Assembly (NCBI GenBank): GCA_947494995.1
Contig: CANLWY010000008.1
Coordinates: forward strand, 1 to 64,000
Origin: an uncultured Campylobacterales bacterium
GTDB lineage: Bacteria; Campylobacterota; Campylobacteria; Campylobacterales; Arcobacteraceae
DNA length: 64,000 bases
Direction: 5' to 3'
The notes beneath the pieces are model-generated. The model searched no databases. It saw only the letters and a program-made list of their open reading frames with translations, and had not been told where the DNA came from. The stretch's first letter is position 1, and each line of letters starts with the position of its first letter. Position numbers and translations under genes: made by a program. Positions 8,005 through 17,753 of the stretch are shown here, piece by piece.

Positions 8005-8337
8005 ATGAGTGAAAAACAATTCTTATTGACAATGGAAGGTTCTAATAAAGAGATTATTGGGATAGAGGATAAACACATTTTAGATTCAATGTTGGCTATT
8101 GGGATAGATGTGGCTCCAAAAGGTTGTCATGGCGGTGGTTGTGGGGTTTGTAAAATCAAAATAACAAAAGGGGAAGTGACTACTTTATCACAAAGTAGAA
8201 AATTCTTATCCAAGGAAGAAGAAGAGAATGGTTATGTGCTTGCATGTAGAGCTTTTCCAGTTTCAGATATTGAATTTGAATTTATTGGAAAGCCAAAATG
8301 TAAAGTTAATGAAAAGAAAAAGTATGGATTTGTATAA
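8005..8337 (+). CDS. dmpQ: XylT/DmpQ-type [2Fe-2S] ferredoxin
   Basis: 110 residues with a plant-type cluster: C41, C46, C49 and C81 ([16 protein letters not shown]). In dmp and xyl operons this ferredoxin sits just before the catechol 2,3-dioxygenase gene and re-reduces its oxidised Fe(III) when the enzyme is inactivated by substituted catechols. Position here is identical. The ribosome site is weak (gene follows dmpP by 9 bases with only T-rich sequence), which fits a low-abundance rescue protein. Confidence 0.92.
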   Translation: MSEKQFLLTMEGSNKEIIGIEDKHILDSMLAIGIDVAPKGCHGGGCGVCKIKITKGEVTTLSQSRKFLSKEEEENGYVLACRAFPVSDIEFEFIGKPKCKVNEKKKYGFV

Positions 8338-8354
8338 AAAATAAGGAGTTAAAA

Positions 8355-9299
8355 ATGGGAATTATGAGAATAGGACATATTGATATAAACGTAATTGATA
8401 TTGATGTATCAAAATTATACTATACAAAAGTTATGGATATGAGAATCACTCATGAAGATGAGGATGGAAAAGTCTATTTAAAATGTTGGGATGAATGGGA
8501 TAAGTATTCAGTTGTTTTAACTCCTAGTGATAGTGCTGGGATGAATAATATTGCATATAAAGTTGAAAAAGACTCAGATTTAGATGATTTAAAAGCAAAA
8601 TTAGAAGCATATGGTATTACTGTAAATGATAGAGCTAAAAATGAAGTGATTTTTTGTGGAAGAACATTAACTTTTAATCTTCCTTCTGGCCATGAAATGA
8701 TTCTTTACTCTCAAAAAGATTTTGTAGGTAAAAATGTTGGAACTGAAAATCCTGAGCCGTGGCCTGATGGCTTAACTGGTGTTGGTGCTCATTGGCTAGA
8801 TCATGCTCTTTTAATGTGTGAATTAGATCCTGAAAATGGGGTAAATAAAGTTGCTGAAAATACTAAACTTATGGAAGAAGTATTTGAAATGAAACTTGCA
8901 GAACAAGTGATGGTTGGACCAAATGGTGATGTTCAACTAGCAACTTGGTTGAGTGCTGGAAATACTCCTCATGATATTGCATTTGTTGGAGGTCCAGAAA
9001 TGGGATTACACCATTTTGCATTCTTCTTAGATGATTGGGCAGACATTTTAAAAGCAGCAGATGTTTTATCTAAAAATGATGTCAAAGTTGATGTTACACC
9101 ACAAAGACATGGAATTACAAGAGGAAATACTATTTATTTCTTTGATCCATCAGGAAATAGAAATGAAACTTTTGCTGGATTAGGATACGCCGTTTATCCA
9201 GATATGCCAACAATTACTTGGACAGAAGATAAGTTATGGAAAGGTATTTTTTATCATACTGCACAGCCAGTTGAATCTTTTACAACTGTTTATACGTAG
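8355..9299 (+). CDS. dmpB: Catechol 2,3-dioxygenase (extradiol, type I)
   Basis: 314 residues, two vicinal-oxygen-chelate domains, close in length to DmpB/XylE. It opens catechol to 2-hydroxymuconic semialdehyde. Iron ligands are visible: H150 (HWLDHALL), H219 or H220 (GLHHFAFF) and E271 (NRNETFAG). [14 protein letters not shown] is the family signature. AAGGAG precedes the ATG. It follows the ferredoxin and starts the lower pathway. Confidence 0.97.
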   Translation: MGIMRIGHIDINVIDIDVSKLYYTKVMDMRITHEDEDGKVYLKCWDEWDKYSVVLTPSDSAGMNNIAYKVEKDSDLDDLKAKLEAYGITVNDRAKNEVIFCGRTLTFNLPSGHEMILYSQKDFVGKNVGTENPEPWPDGLTGVGAHWLDHALLMCELDPENGVNKVAENTKLMEEVFEMKLAEQVMVGPNGDVQLATWLSAGNTPHDIAFVGGPEMGLHHFAFFLDDWADILKAADVLSKNDVKVDVTPQRHGITRGNTIYFFDPSGNRNETFAGLGYAVYPDMPTITWTEDKLWKGIFYHTAQPVESFTTVYT

Positions 9300-9307
9300 G
9301 ACTTATA

Positions 9308-9724
9308 ATGAATATTATAAAAAGTAACAATCTTTCATTACAAGCAGCTCTGACTGCTTGTAATGAAGCTATAAAAAAAGCAGATGAATTAAATATTAAA
9401 ATCAATGTTAGTGTTTGTGATAGTGCTGGATTAGAACTAGCTTTTTTAAGAATGAATGGTTCATATATTCACTCAATAAATATAGCTAAAGATAAGGCTT
9501 TTACTAGTGCTAGTTTTGGGTTTAGTTCTGGAACATGGACAAATATTTTTAAGGAAGCTTCGCACTTGGAGCAAGGGTTTTCTAATAGAGATAGACTTAT
9601 ACCTTTTGGTGGAGGTTTACCTATTATCTATGAAGATGGACTTGTAGGTGCTATTGGGGTTTCTGGGGGAACAGAAGAAGAAGATATTATTTGTGCGCAA
9701 GCAGGAATAGACAAAATAATATAA
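9308..9724 (+). CDS. GlcG/HbpS-family protein
   Basis: 138 residues of the GlcG/HbpS family: CDSAGLELAFLRMNGSYIHSI, DKAFTSASF and the C-terminal GAIGVSGGTEEEDIICAQAG. Members bind haem or small molecules; their role is not settled. Similar genes are common directly after catechol 2,3-dioxygenase in meta-cleavage operons. No signal peptide is seen, so it is probably cytoplasmic. Spaced 8 bases after the dioxygenase gene. Confidence 0.88.
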   Translation: MNIIKSNNLSLQAALTACNEAIKKADELNIKINVSVCDSAGLELAFLRMNGSYIHSINIAKDKAFTSASFGFSSGTWTNIFKEASHLEQGFSNRDRLIPFGGGLPIIYEDGLVGAIGVSGGTEEEDIICAQAGIDKII

Positions 9725-9743
9725 ATAAAATTTAGGAAAGCAT

Positions 9744-11201
9744 ATGAAAAAAGTACAACACTATATAAATGGAAAATTTGTAGATTCACAATGTGGTGAA
9801 TTTTTTGATAACTATAACCCCGCAACAAATGAGTTGATATCAAAAGTAGCTCTTGGACGGGAATATGAAGTAAATGCCGCAGTTGGGGCTGCAAGGAAAG
9901 CATTAACTGGTGAATGGGGGCAAATGAAGTTAAATGACAGAATTGCTTTAATGTATGAAATTGCAAATGAGATGGATAAAAGGTTTGATGATTTCTTAGA
10001 AGCAGAAACTCTTGATACAGGTAAACCATACTCTATTGCAAGACATATTGATATTCCAAGGGGAGCTGCAAACTTCAAAGTATTTGCAGACACGATGAAA
10101 TCAGTAGCTGATGAAGCATATAGAATGGATACTCCAGATGGTAAAACTGCAATGAATTATTCAATGAGACAGCCAAAAGGTGTTATTTCTGTTATCTCAC
10201 CTTGGAACTTACCTCTTCTTTTAATGACTTGGAAAGTTGGTCCAGCTTTGGCTTGTGGTAATACAGTAATTGTTAAACCATCACAAGTAACACCAACAAC
10301 AACATCCCTTTTAGGTGAAGTTATGTCTAAAGTTGGAATTCCTGATGGAGTTTATAATGTGGTACAAGGGAAAGGATCTATTACTGGTAATTTAATCACT
10401 GCTCATAAAGGTATTGATGCTATTACTTTTACAGGTGAGACTGTAACTGGTGAAAAGATTATGAAAGAGTGTTCTGTTGGTGTAAGAGATGTATCTTTAG
10501 AACTTGGTGGTAAAAATCCTGCAATTATTTTTGAAGATTGTGATATGGATAAAGCAATTACAGAGACAACAAAATCAGCCTTTGCAAATTCTGGACAAGT
10601 GTGTTTAGGTACAGAAAGAGTTTATGTACAAAGACCAATTTTCGATGAATTTGTTAGTAAATTAAAAGAGTCTGCTAAAAATTTAAAACTTGGAGTTCAA
10701 AATGATGAATCATCAGATATGGGTCCACTAGTAAGTGCATCACATAGGGATAAAGTTTTATCTTATTATGAAACAGCAGTTGCGGAAGGTGCAAATGTAG
10801 TTTTAGGAGGAGGGTCTCCTACTATGACTGGTAATTTAAAAGATGGTTATTGGGTTGAACCAACAATTTGGACAGGCTTAAGTGAAGACGCTACTGTAGT
10901 AAAAGAGGAAGTATTTGGACCTTGTTGTCATATTCAACCATTTGATACAGAAGAGGAAGTTATAAAAATGGCAAATAATTCGCCATATGGTTTAGCTTCT
11001 ACAGTATTTACTGAAAACCTAGATAAAGCTCATAGAGTTGCAGGGCAGATTGATTCAGGAATTGTATGGATAAACTCGTGGTTTTTAAGAGATTTAAGAA
11101 CACCGTTTGGTGGAATGAAAGGTTCAGGAATTGGACGTGAGGGTGGACACCATTCTCTTGAGTTCTATACAGAGCTAAAAAATGTATGTATAAAAATGTA
11201 A
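9744..11201 (+). CDS. dmpC: 2-hydroxymuconic semialdehyde dehydrogenase
   Basis: 485 residues, aldehyde dehydrogenase superfamily. It oxidises the ring-cleavage product to 4-oxalocrotonate with NAD, opening the oxalocrotonate branch. Catalytic C287 (NSGQVCLGTERV), general base E253 (SLELGGKNP) and N155 (SPWNLP) are present. The operon position after the ring-cleavage enzyme supports this substrate over generic aldehydes. ATG with AGGAAAG upstream. Confidence 0.95.
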   Translation: MKKVQHYINGKFVDSQCGEFFDNYNPATNELISKVALGREYEVNAAVGAARKALTGEWGQMKLNDRIALMYEIANEMDKRFDDFLEAETLDTGKPYSIARHIDIPRGAANFKVFADTMKSVADEAYRMDTPDGKTAMNYSMRQPKGVISVISPWNLPLLLMTWKVGPALACGNTVIVKPSQVTPTTTSLLGEVMSKVGIPDGVYNVVQGKGSITGNLITAHKGIDAITFTGETVTGEKIMKECSVGVRDVSLELGGKNPAIIFEDCDMDKAITETTKSAFANSGQVCLGTERVYVQRPIFDEFVSKLKESAKNLKLGVQNDESSDMGPLVSASHRDKVLSYYETAVAEGANVVLGGGSPTMTGNLKDGYWVEPTIWTGLSEDATVVKEEVFGPCCHIQPFDTEEEVIKMANNSPYGLASTVFTENLDKAHRVAGQIDSGIVWINSWFLRDLRTPFGGMKGSGIGREGGHHSLEFYTELKNVCIKM

Positions 11202-11208
11202 GGACAAA

Positions 11209-12000
11209 ATGATGGAAAAAGCAAAAATTGAAAAATATGGTAATGAATTATATGAAGCTTTAAAATCTAATACAGCAATTGAACCTATTACTTCAAGAGA
11301 GTTGGACATTACAATTGAGGATGCCTATGCAATTCAAGATGTGTTTATTAAAAGAAGAATAAAAGATGACGGTGTTAAAGTTATTGGTAAAAAAATTGGT
11401 GTTACATCAAAAGTTGTAATGGAAATGTTAGGTGTTCATCAGCCAGATTTTGGATACCTTTTATCTGATATGATTTATTCTGATGGTGATGAAATTGATG
11501 TAAGTAATAAGATGATTCAACCAAAAGCAGAAGGTGAAATTGCCTTTGTTCTAAAAGAAGATTTAATGGGACCTGGAATTACAACTGCTGATGTTTTAAA
11601 AGCAACAAAATTTGTTATGCCTTGTTTTGAAATTGTTGATTCAAGAATTAAAGATTGGAAAATAAAAGTACAAGATACAGTTGCAGATAATGCTTCTTGT
11701 GGATATATAGTATTTGGAGGACAAGGTGTTAATCCAAGAGATGTTGATTTGACAACTTGTGGGTTAACATTAGAGGCTAATGGAGAATTACTGCATACAG
11801 GAGCTGGTGCTGCTGCATTAGGAAGTCCTGTAAATGCAGTTGCATGGCTTGCAAATACTCTAGGCTCTTTTGGAGTTGGTTTAAAAGCTGGTGAGGTAAT
11901 ACTTTCAGGAGCTTTATGTGCAATGGTTACAATTAAACCAAATGATAATATGACTATCAATGTAGGTGGAATTGGTTCCGCTTCTTGTAGATTTGTATAG
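11209..12000 (+). CDS. dmpE: 2-oxopent-4-enoate (2-hydroxypenta-2,4-dienoate) hydratase
   Basis: 263 residues of the hydratase/decarboxylase (fumarylacetoacetase-like) family. It hydrates 2-hydroxypentadienoate to 4-hydroxy-2-oxovalerate with a divalent metal. It is the hydratase rather than its paralogue dmpH, because [18 protein letters not shown] and [17 protein letters not shown] match DmpE from memory. Metal-site region [14 protein letters not shown] is intact. Two Met codons start it (MMEK); either is possible. Followed by dmpF, as in dmp. Confidence 0.94.
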   Translation: MMEKAKIEKYGNELYEALKSNTAIEPITSRELDITIEDAYAIQDVFIKRRIKDDGVKVIGKKIGVTSKVVMEMLGVHQPDFGYLLSDMIYSDGDEIDVSNKMIQPKAEGEIAFVLKEDLMGPGITTADVLKATKFVMPCFEIVDSRIKDWKIKVQDTVADNASCGYIVFGGQGVNPRDVDLTTCGLTLEANGELLHTGAGAAALGSPVNAVAWLANTLGSFGVGLKAGEVILSGALCAMVTIKPNDNMTINVGGIGSASCRFV

Positions 12001-12017
12001 ATAATAAAGGAATAATT

Positions 12018-12902
12018 ATGAAAATTAACTGTGCATTAATTGGATCTGGAAATATTGGAACAGATTTAATGTATAAACTTCAAAGAAGTGAGATTTTAAA
12101 CCCATTATGGATGGTAGGAATTGATCCAGAATCAGATGGATTATTAAAAGCAAAAGAAGCCGGAATGAAAATTACTTCTGATGGTGTAGATGGATTATTA
12201 GAACATATTGAAGATGATGGAGTAATGATTGCTTTTGATGCAACATCAGCTTATGTTCATGGTGAGAATAATAAAAAATTAAAAGAAAAAGGTGTTATGG
12301 TAATTGATTTAACACCTGCCGCAATTGGGCCATTTTGTGTTCCTTCTGTAAATATGAAAGAGTTGCTTTCTAAAAAAGAACAAAATGTAAATATGGTTAC
12401 ATGTGGAGGGCAAGCTACTATTCCAATGGTAGCAGCTGTTTCTTCAGTTCAAGCTGTTGAATATGGTGAAATTGTTGCTACAGTTGCTTCTAAATCGGCA
12501 GGTCCTGGAACTAGAGCAAATATTGATGAGTTTACAGAAACTACTAAACTAGGTATAGAAAAAGTTGGTGGAGCAAAACTTGGTAAAGCAATTATTATTT
12601 TAAACCCAGCAGAACCACCTTTAATGATGAGAGATACAGTTCACTGTTTAACAGTTGATGATCCAGATGAAGAAGCTATTACAAAATCTGTAAATGAGAT
12701 GATAAGTGAAGTTCAAAAGTTTGTACCAGGATATAAGTTAAAAAATGGTCCAGTATTTGATGGGAAAAAAGTATCTATCTTTTTAGAAGTTGAAGGGTTA
12801 GGAGATTACTTACCCAAATATGCAGGTAATCTAGACATCATCACAGCTGCAGCAACAAATATTGCAGAGCAAATGGCTGAACAAATAAAAGCAGGAGCAT
12901 AA
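12018..12902 (+). CDS. dmpF: Acetaldehyde dehydrogenase (acylating)
   Basis: 294 residues. It turns acetaldehyde, channelled from the DmpG aldolase, into acetyl-CoA with NAD and CoA. Rossmann motif GSGNIGTD (residues 9-16) and catalytic Cys C129 in [11 protein letters not shown] are present. The 294-residue length is a little below the Pseudomonas enzyme. dmpG starts 2 bases after its stop, matching the tight DmpFG complex. AAAGGAA precedes the ATG. Confidence 0.96.
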   Translation: MKINCALIGSGNIGTDLMYKLQRSEILNPLWMVGIDPESDGLLKAKEAGMKITSDGVDGLLEHIEDDGVMIAFDATSAYVHGENNKKLKEKGVMVIDLTPAAIGPFCVPSVNMKELLSKKEQNVNMVTCGGQATIPMVAAVSSVQAVEYGEIVATVASKSAGPGTRANIDEFTETTKLGIEKVGGAKLGKAIIILNPAEPPLMMRDTVHCLTVDDPDEEAITKSVNEMISEVQKFVPGYKLKNGPVFDGKKVSIFLEVEGLGDYLPKYAGNLDIITAAATNIAEQMAEQIKAGA

Positions 12903-12904
12903 TT

Positions 12905-13933
12905 ATGGATTTAAGAGGAAAAAAAGTAACTCTTCATGATATGTCATTAAGAGATGGAATGCATTCTATAAGACATCAATTTACTTTAGAACAAATGAAA
13001 ACGATGTCTATGGCTATGGATGAAGCAGGTGTTCCTATGATTGAAGTGACTCATGGAGATGGCTTAGGTGGAACTTCACTTAATTATGGGTTTGGTTTAC
13101 ATAGTGATGAAGAATGGTTAGATGCTGTTGTTCCTAATATAAAACAAACAAAAGTATCTGCTCTTTTACTTCCTGGTATTGGAATTGTAAAAGATTTAGA
13201 ACGTGCAGTTGAGCATGGAATATCAACTGTTAGAGTTGCTACACATTGTACTGAAGCTGATTGTTCTCAACAACATATTACTAAAGCTAAAGAGATAGGA
13301 TTAGATACAGTTGGTTTTTTAATGATGGCTCATATGGTTGATGAAAAAAGAATTGTTGAAGAAGCTAGAAAAATGGTTTCATATGGAGCAAACTGTATTT
13401 ATGCAACTGATTCTGCAGGATATATGTTACCTGATATGATTAGTGCAAGAATAGGGGCTTTGAAAAAAGAGTTTGGAGATGAAATTGAAATTGGATTTCA
13501 CGGTCATAATAATATGTCTATGGGTGTTGCTAATTCTCTGGCTGCAATTGAATCAGGTGCAACTAGAATCGATGCTTCATTAGCAGGATTTGGAGCAGGT
13601 TCTGGAAATACAGCAATGGAAGTACTAGTAGCTGTTTTAAATAGAATGGGTGTTGAAACTGGAATTGACTTAAATAAAATTGAAGATGCAGCAGAAGATA
13701 TTGCTCTTCCAATTATGGGGAAACCTACAAGAATTTCTAGAGATTCTTTAACTCTTGGATATGCAGGTGTATATTCTTCTTTTTTACTTTTTGCACGTCG
13801 TGCTGAAGCAAAATATGGAATAGATACAAGAACTATCTTAGAAGAATTAGGTCGAAGAGGAACTGTTGGTGGTCAAGAAGATATGATTGAAGATTTAGCA
13901 TTGGATATGGCAAAAAAACAAGGATTAATATAA
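12905..13933 (+). CDS. dmpG: 4-hydroxy-2-oxovalerate aldolase
   Basis: 342 residues, HMGL-type TIM barrel plus C-terminal domain that docks DmpF. It splits 4-hydroxy-2-oxovalerate to pyruvate and acetaldehyde. Active-site residues R16, D17 and H20 ([13 protein letters not shown]) and the metal-binding GFHGHNN are present. The stop shares one base with the next start (TAATG). Partner of the preceding gene. Confidence 0.97.
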   Translation: MDLRGKKVTLHDMSLRDGMHSIRHQFTLEQMKTMSMAMDEAGVPMIEVTHGDGLGGTSLNYGFGLHSDEEWLDAVVPNIKQTKVSALLLPGIGIVKDLERAVEHGISTVRVATHCTEADCSQQHITKAKEIGLDTVGFLMMAHMVDEKRIVEEARKMVSYGANCIYATDSAGYMLPDMISARIGALKKEFGDEIEIGFHGHNNMSMGVANSLAAIESGATRIDASLAGFGAGSGNTAMEVLVAVLNRMGVETGIDLNKIEDAAEDIALPIMGKPTRISRDSLTLGYAGVYSSFLLFARRAEAKYGIDTRTILEELGRRGTVGGQEDMIEDLALDMAKKQGLI

Positions 13934-14721
13934 TGGCATTAGATCAAGCAACAATAGAAAAGCTAGCCAAGTATTGTGAGGATGCTGAGGTTCAAGCTTA
14001 TGAGATTACAAAAATCACTGATGATTATCCAGAAATGACATATGAAGATGCATATGATATCCAATGGAAAGCAAGAGCAAATAAAGAAGCTAGAGGTACT
14101 AAAATTGTTGGCATGAAAATGGGACTAACTTCTCAAGCTAAAATGAAACAAATGGGAGTTGAAAACCCTTGTTATGGATATTTAGCAGATTATTTTGCTT
14201 ATGGTGATGGAGCAGAAATTAAAATTGATGAATTAATTCATCCTAAAGTAGAAGCAGAAATCGCATTTATTTTAAAAGATGACTTAACAGGTCCAGGATG
14301 TCACATTGGTGATGTTTTAGCTGCTACTGATTTTGTTATGCCTGCAGTTGAAATTATTGATTCACGATATAAAGATTTTAAATTTGATTTAAAATCAGTT
14401 ATTGCTGATAACTCTTCATCTTCTAGATATGTAACTGGTGGAAGAATGAGAGATATAAAAGAGCTAGATTTAAAAACTTTAGGTGTCGTTATGGAAATAA
14501 ATGGTGAAGTTGTACAGCTTGGAGCTGGAGCAGCTGTTCTTGGTCATCCTGCAACATCAATTGCAATGTTAGCAAATATGATGGGTGAAAGAGGTGAAGT
14601 TTTAAAAGCTGGTACTTACATTCTTTCAGGTGCAATTACTGCAGCTGTTGGAGTTAAAAAGGGTGATAATGTAACTGTTAAATTTCAAGACCTAGGTTGT
14701 TTAACAATGAAATTTGTATAA
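13933..14721 (+). CDS. dmpH: 4-oxalocrotonate (2-oxo-3-hexenedioate) decarboxylase
   Basis: 262 residues, same fold as dmpE. It removes CO2 from the tautomerised oxalocrotonate, giving 2-hydroxypentadienoate for the hydratase. KITDDYPEMTYEDAYDIQW, MKMGLTSQAKMKQMGVE, IDSRYKDFKFDLKSVIADN and the terminal LGCLTMKFV match DmpH rather than DmpE. DmpE and DmpH are known to work as a complex. One-base overlap with dmpG, 9 bases before the tautomerase. Confidence 0.95.
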   Translation: MALDQATIEKLAKYCEDAEVQAYEITKITDDYPEMTYEDAYDIQWKARANKEARGTKIVGMKMGLTSQAKMKQMGVENPCYGYLADYFAYGDGAEIKIDELIHPKVEAEIAFILKDDLTGPGCHIGDVLAATDFVMPAVEIIDSRYKDFKFDLKSVIADNSSSSRYVTGGRMRDIKELDLKTLGVVMEINGEVVQLGAGAAVLGHPATSIAMLANMMGERGEVLKAGTYILSGAITAAVGVKKGDNVTVKFQDLGCLTMKFV

Positions 14722-14730
14722 AGGATTTAT

Positions 14731-14922
14731 ATGCCAATTGCAACAATTAATATTATGGAAGGTCGATCTGATGAAAAAAAAGAAGATCTTATCAATAAAG
14801 TTACTCTAGCTATAAATGAAGCAATAGATGCTCCTGTTGAATCAATAAGAGTGATATTAAATGAAATGCCAAAACAGCATTATGGAATAGCAGGTAAAAG
14901 TATAAAAAAATTAGGCAAATAA
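14731..14922 (+). CDS. dmpI: 4-oxalocrotonate tautomerase
   Basis: 63 residues. It isomerises the enol form of 2-oxohexenedioate before decarboxylation. After Met removal the catalytic Pro1 is exposed, and R11 (EGRSDEKKE) and R39 (ESIRVILNEM) are both present, so it should be active. AAGGA precedes the ATG. The last enzyme of the oxalocrotonate branch; the flavin monooxygenase gene begins 1 base after its stop codon. Confidence 0.96.
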   Translation: MPIATINIMEGRSDEKKEDLINKVTLAINEAIDAPVESIRVILNEMPKQHYGIAGKSIKKLGK

Positions 14923-14923
14923 A

Positions 14924-15949
14924 ATGTCAAAATTAAAATTAAGTGTATTGGATCAGTCTCCAATACACGATGGAAAAGATGATAAAGAAGGACTTCTTGA
15001 TACTATAAAGTTAGCTAAAAAATGTGAATCTTTAGGATATCATAGATATTGGTTAGCGGAACATCATAATACTCCTGGTTATGCTTCTTCAAATCCTGAA
15101 GTTATGGTAAATATTGTGGCTTCAAATACAAATAAAATAAGAGTTGGTAGTGGTGGTGTTATGCTTAATCATTATAGTTCTTTTAAAGTTGCTGAAACTT
15201 TTAATACTTTAGAAGCTTTATATTCTAATAGAATTGATGTAGGAATAGGCCGTGCAACTGGAGCAAACTTTTTAACTGCAAGAGCTTTACATGAACAAAA
15301 CGGAAATGAATATTCACAAAAAGCATATGAATTAATTGGTTATTTAAATCAGAATTTATCAAAAGAACATCCTTATCATAATGTTACCTTAACTCCTCAA
15401 AATATAAAACCTCCTCCTGTATATCTTTTGGGTTCAAGTGAGTCTAGTTCAACACTAGCAGGTATTTTAGGTGCAGGTTTTGTATTAGCACTATTTATAG
15501 GAACTCACAATAGAAGTACAAAAATTATAAAAGATTATAAAAAAAGTTTTGTAGCTACAAATGTATTAAAAAAACCAAAAGCAATTTTGGCAGTAGCATG
15601 TATTGTGGGGGATACCATTGAAGAAGCACAATTTATTGCAAGTACACATACATATTGGAAATTACAAGCATTTACCCGACCAAATCGTGATGCTTTGTTA
15701 AGTCCCAATGATTTAAAAAGTGTTATAGAAAACTTATCTCCAAGTGATAAAAAATATTATGATGAGACTATGAATACTATGATTTTGGGTACTGCACATA
15801 GTTGCAAGAAACAGATTGAGATGTTAGCTTTAGAATATGATGTTGATGAAGTTATGATAGTAAATGTTACATATTCATTTCAAGATAGAATCAATACCTA
15901 TGAAGCATTATCAAGAGTATTTGATTTAAATAAAAATAATAAAATATAA
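14924..15949 (+). CDS. Luciferase-like (LLM class) flavin-dependent oxidoreductase
   Basis: 341 residues, MsnO8-like branch of the bacterial luciferase family: LSVLDQSPI at the N-terminus, ESLGYHRYWLAEHHN, GSGGVMLNHYSSFKVAE and IDVGIGRATG. Such enzymes use FMNH2 or F420. It sits inside the meta-cleavage operon between dmpI and dmpD, only one base after dmpI, so it is certainly co-transcribed. This enzyme is not part of the classical dmp or xyl pathway. Its substrate is unknown; it could act on a substituted aromatic or protect against an aldehyde. Confidence 0.9.
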   Translation: MSKLKLSVLDQSPIHDGKDDKEGLLDTIKLAKKCESLGYHRYWLAEHHNTPGYASSNPEVMVNIVASNTNKIRVGSGGVMLNHYSSFKVAETFNTLEALYSNRIDVGIGRATGANFLTARALHEQNGNEYSQKAYELIGYLNQNLSKEHPYHNVTLTPQNIKPPPVYLLGSSESSSTLAGILGAGFVLALFIGTHNRSTKIIKDYKKSFVATNVLKKPKAILAVACIVGDTIEEAQFIASTHTYWKLQAFTRPNRDALLSPNDLKSVIENLSPSDKKYYDETMNTMILGTAHSCKKQIEMLALEYDVDEVMIVNVTYSFQDRINTYEALSRVFDLNKNNKI

Positions 15950-15958
15950 AGGAATAAA

Positions 15959-16777
15959 ATGGAAAATCAAGAAATAGCAAACAGTATTAAAACAGGGAGT
16001 TTTAAAACAAATTATCATGATTTAGGTAGTGGTGAACCAGTAATATTTATTCATGGTTCTGGTCCAGGTGTTTCAGCTTTTGCAAACTGGAGATTATGTA
16101 TGCCAGAAATATCTAAAAACTTTAGAGTGATAGCTCCTGATATGGCGGGGTTTGGTTTTACAGATAGAACACCTGGGCTAGCATATAATATGGATATTTG
16201 GGTAAAGCAGATTATAGATTTAATGAATGCTTTAGATATAAAAAAGACAAATCTTGTAGGTAATTCGTTTGGTGGAGCATTAGCCTTGTCTTTAACAATC
16301 AAATATCCTGAAAGATTTGATAAAATAGTACTTATGGGAGCTATGGGTGTTGAGTTTGAATTAACAGCAGGACTTGATCAGGCTTGGGGATATACTCCTA
16401 GTTTGGAGAATATGAGGTCTTTACTTGATACTTTTGCATATAGTAGAGTTTTAGTAACAGATGAGTTGGCTAAATTAAGATATGACGCTAGTATAAGACC
16501 TGGTTTTCAAGAATCTTTTGCTTCAATGTTCCCTAGTCCTAGGCAAGAGTCAGTTAGTTTAATGGCAAGTAATGAAGAAGATATTAAAAAAATAGATAAA
16601 AATGTTTTAATTATTCATGGTAGAGATGATAAAGTTATTCCTTTTGAAAACTCAATTAGGTTACATAATTTAATTACTAAATCTCAATTGCATGGATTTG
16701 GAGAATGTGGACATTGGAGTCAAATTGAACATAAAGATAGATTTAATAAAATTGTAGAAGATTTTTTAATGGAGTAA
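15959..16777 (+). CDS. dmpD: 2-hydroxymuconic semialdehyde hydrolase
   Basis: 272-residue alpha/beta hydrolase. It cleaves the ring-fission product (or its keto form from methylcatechols) to 2-hydroxypentadienoate and formate or acetate. HGSGPGVSAFANW (oxyanion region, about 32-44), nucleophile S103 in GNSFGG, Asp in IIHGRDDKVIP and His in ECGHWSQIEH form the triad. Its operon place differs from Pseudomonas, where it follows dmpC. AAAGGAAT precedes the ATG. Confidence 0.95.
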   Translation: MENQEIANSIKTGSFKTNYHDLGSGEPVIFIHGSGPGVSAFANWRLCMPEISKNFRVIAPDMAGFGFTDRTPGLAYNMDIWVKQIIDLMNALDIKKTNLVGNSFGGALALSLTIKYPERFDKIVLMGAMGVEFELTAGLDQAWGYTPSLENMRSLLDTFAYSRVLVTDELAKLRYDASIRPGFQESFASMFPSPRQESVSLMASNEEDIKKIDKNVLIIHGRDDKVIPFENSIRLHNLITKSQLHGFGECGHWSQIEHKDRFNKIVEDFLME

Positions 16778-16780
16778 AAT

Positions 16781-17719
16781 ATGAATTATATTATTTTGGG
16801 TGCAGGTGGGATAGGTTCCTATTATGGTGCTAAATTATTAGAGGCAGGACATAATATAATATTTATTGCAAGAGGTAAACATTTAAAAGCGTTAAATGAA
16901 TGTGGTTTAAGTTTATCTCATCCCACATTTAGTTTTAAGAAACAGGTAATAGCTTGTAGTTTAGATGATTTAAAATTAGATAAGTTACCTAAAATAGATG
17001 CAGTAATATTAACTACAAAATCAACAACAACTTATAAAATAGCAAAATACTTATCAACTATTTTTAATGATAACTCAAAATATCCTTTTATAGTCTCTTT
17101 ACAAAATGGAGTAGAAAATGAAGATATTTTATCTAATTATTTTCCTAAAGATAATATAATAGGAGCTCTTACTAGAAAGATAGGAGCTCATATTATAAAG
17201 CCTGGTCAAGTGGAAGTTACAGGTAATGTTGAAACAATAATTGGGGCTTTAGAAAAAACTGATAAGAACAAAATATTTTTAGAAAATTTTTCATCTGATG
17301 TTAAAAAATCTGGTATTTTATGTGAAATCACAGAAAATATAAGACTGGAATTATGGAAAAAGTTAATTATTAATAATGGTGTAAATGCAATGTGTGCACT
17401 TCTCGAAATTGAAACGGGGGTATTAATGCATGATAAAAGCTTATCACGCATTGTTTATGGATTAATGCAAGAAACAGCTAATGCAGCAAAAGCTATTAAT
17501 ATAATAATTAAAAAAGAAGATGTTGATTCAATGTTTGAATTGATAAGAAATTTTGATTCAATTAAACCTTCAATGCTTGTAGATAAAGAGTTTAACAGAG
17601 CTCTAGAAATTGATGAAATATGTGGTGTTGTTATAAAGTATAATGAAGTTCAAGGAATGGATGCTCCATATACTAGAACAGTATCTAGTATATTGGACTT
17701 TGTATACAATTTAAAATAA
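16781..17719 (+). CDS. PanE/ApbA-family ketopantoate-reductase-like protein
   Basis: 312 residues. Rossmann motif GAGGIGSYYGAKLLEAGHN at the N-terminus, VILTTKSTTTY and VSLQNGVENED, and a C-terminal domain with LWKKLIINNGVNAMCAL, the PanE pattern. It is the last gene of the operon, 3 bases after dmpD, and is followed by a terminator. PanE proper reduces 2-dehydropantoate; in this setting a 2-oxo acid of the aromatic pathway is an alternative, which is inference. Confidence 0.87.
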   Translation: MNYIILGAGGIGSYYGAKLLEAGHNIIFIARGKHLKALNECGLSLSHPTFSFKKQVIACSLDDLKLDKLPKIDAVILTTKSTTTYKIAKYLSTIFNDNSKYPFIVSLQNGVENEDILSNYFPKDNIIGALTRKIGAHIIKPGQVEVTGNVETIIGALEKTDKNKIFLENFSSDVKKSGILCEITENIRLELWKKLIINNGVNAMCALLEIETGVLMHDKSLSRIVYGLMQETANAAKAINIIIKKEDVDSMFELIRNFDSIKPSMLVDKEFNRALEIDEICGVVIKYNEVQGMDAPYTRTVSSILDFVYNLK

Positions 17720-17725
17720 TAATAT

Positions 17726-17752
17726 AAAAAAGAGCTATTAAGGCTCTTTTTT
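17726..17752. terminator. Bidirectional Rho-independent terminator of the phenol operon and porin
   Basis: Ten-base stem AAAAAAGAGC (17726-17735) with GCTCTTTTTT (17743-17752) and a 7-base loop. It lies between the stop of the PanE-like gene and the stop of the converging porin gene. A runs on one side and T runs on the other make it work from both directions. Confidence 0.85.
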
Positions 17753-17753
17753 A

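Noticed and set aside
11517-11960. 147-codon open frame antisense to dmpE
   Set aside because: Shadow of a strongly conserved gene; no start signal or recognisable protein.
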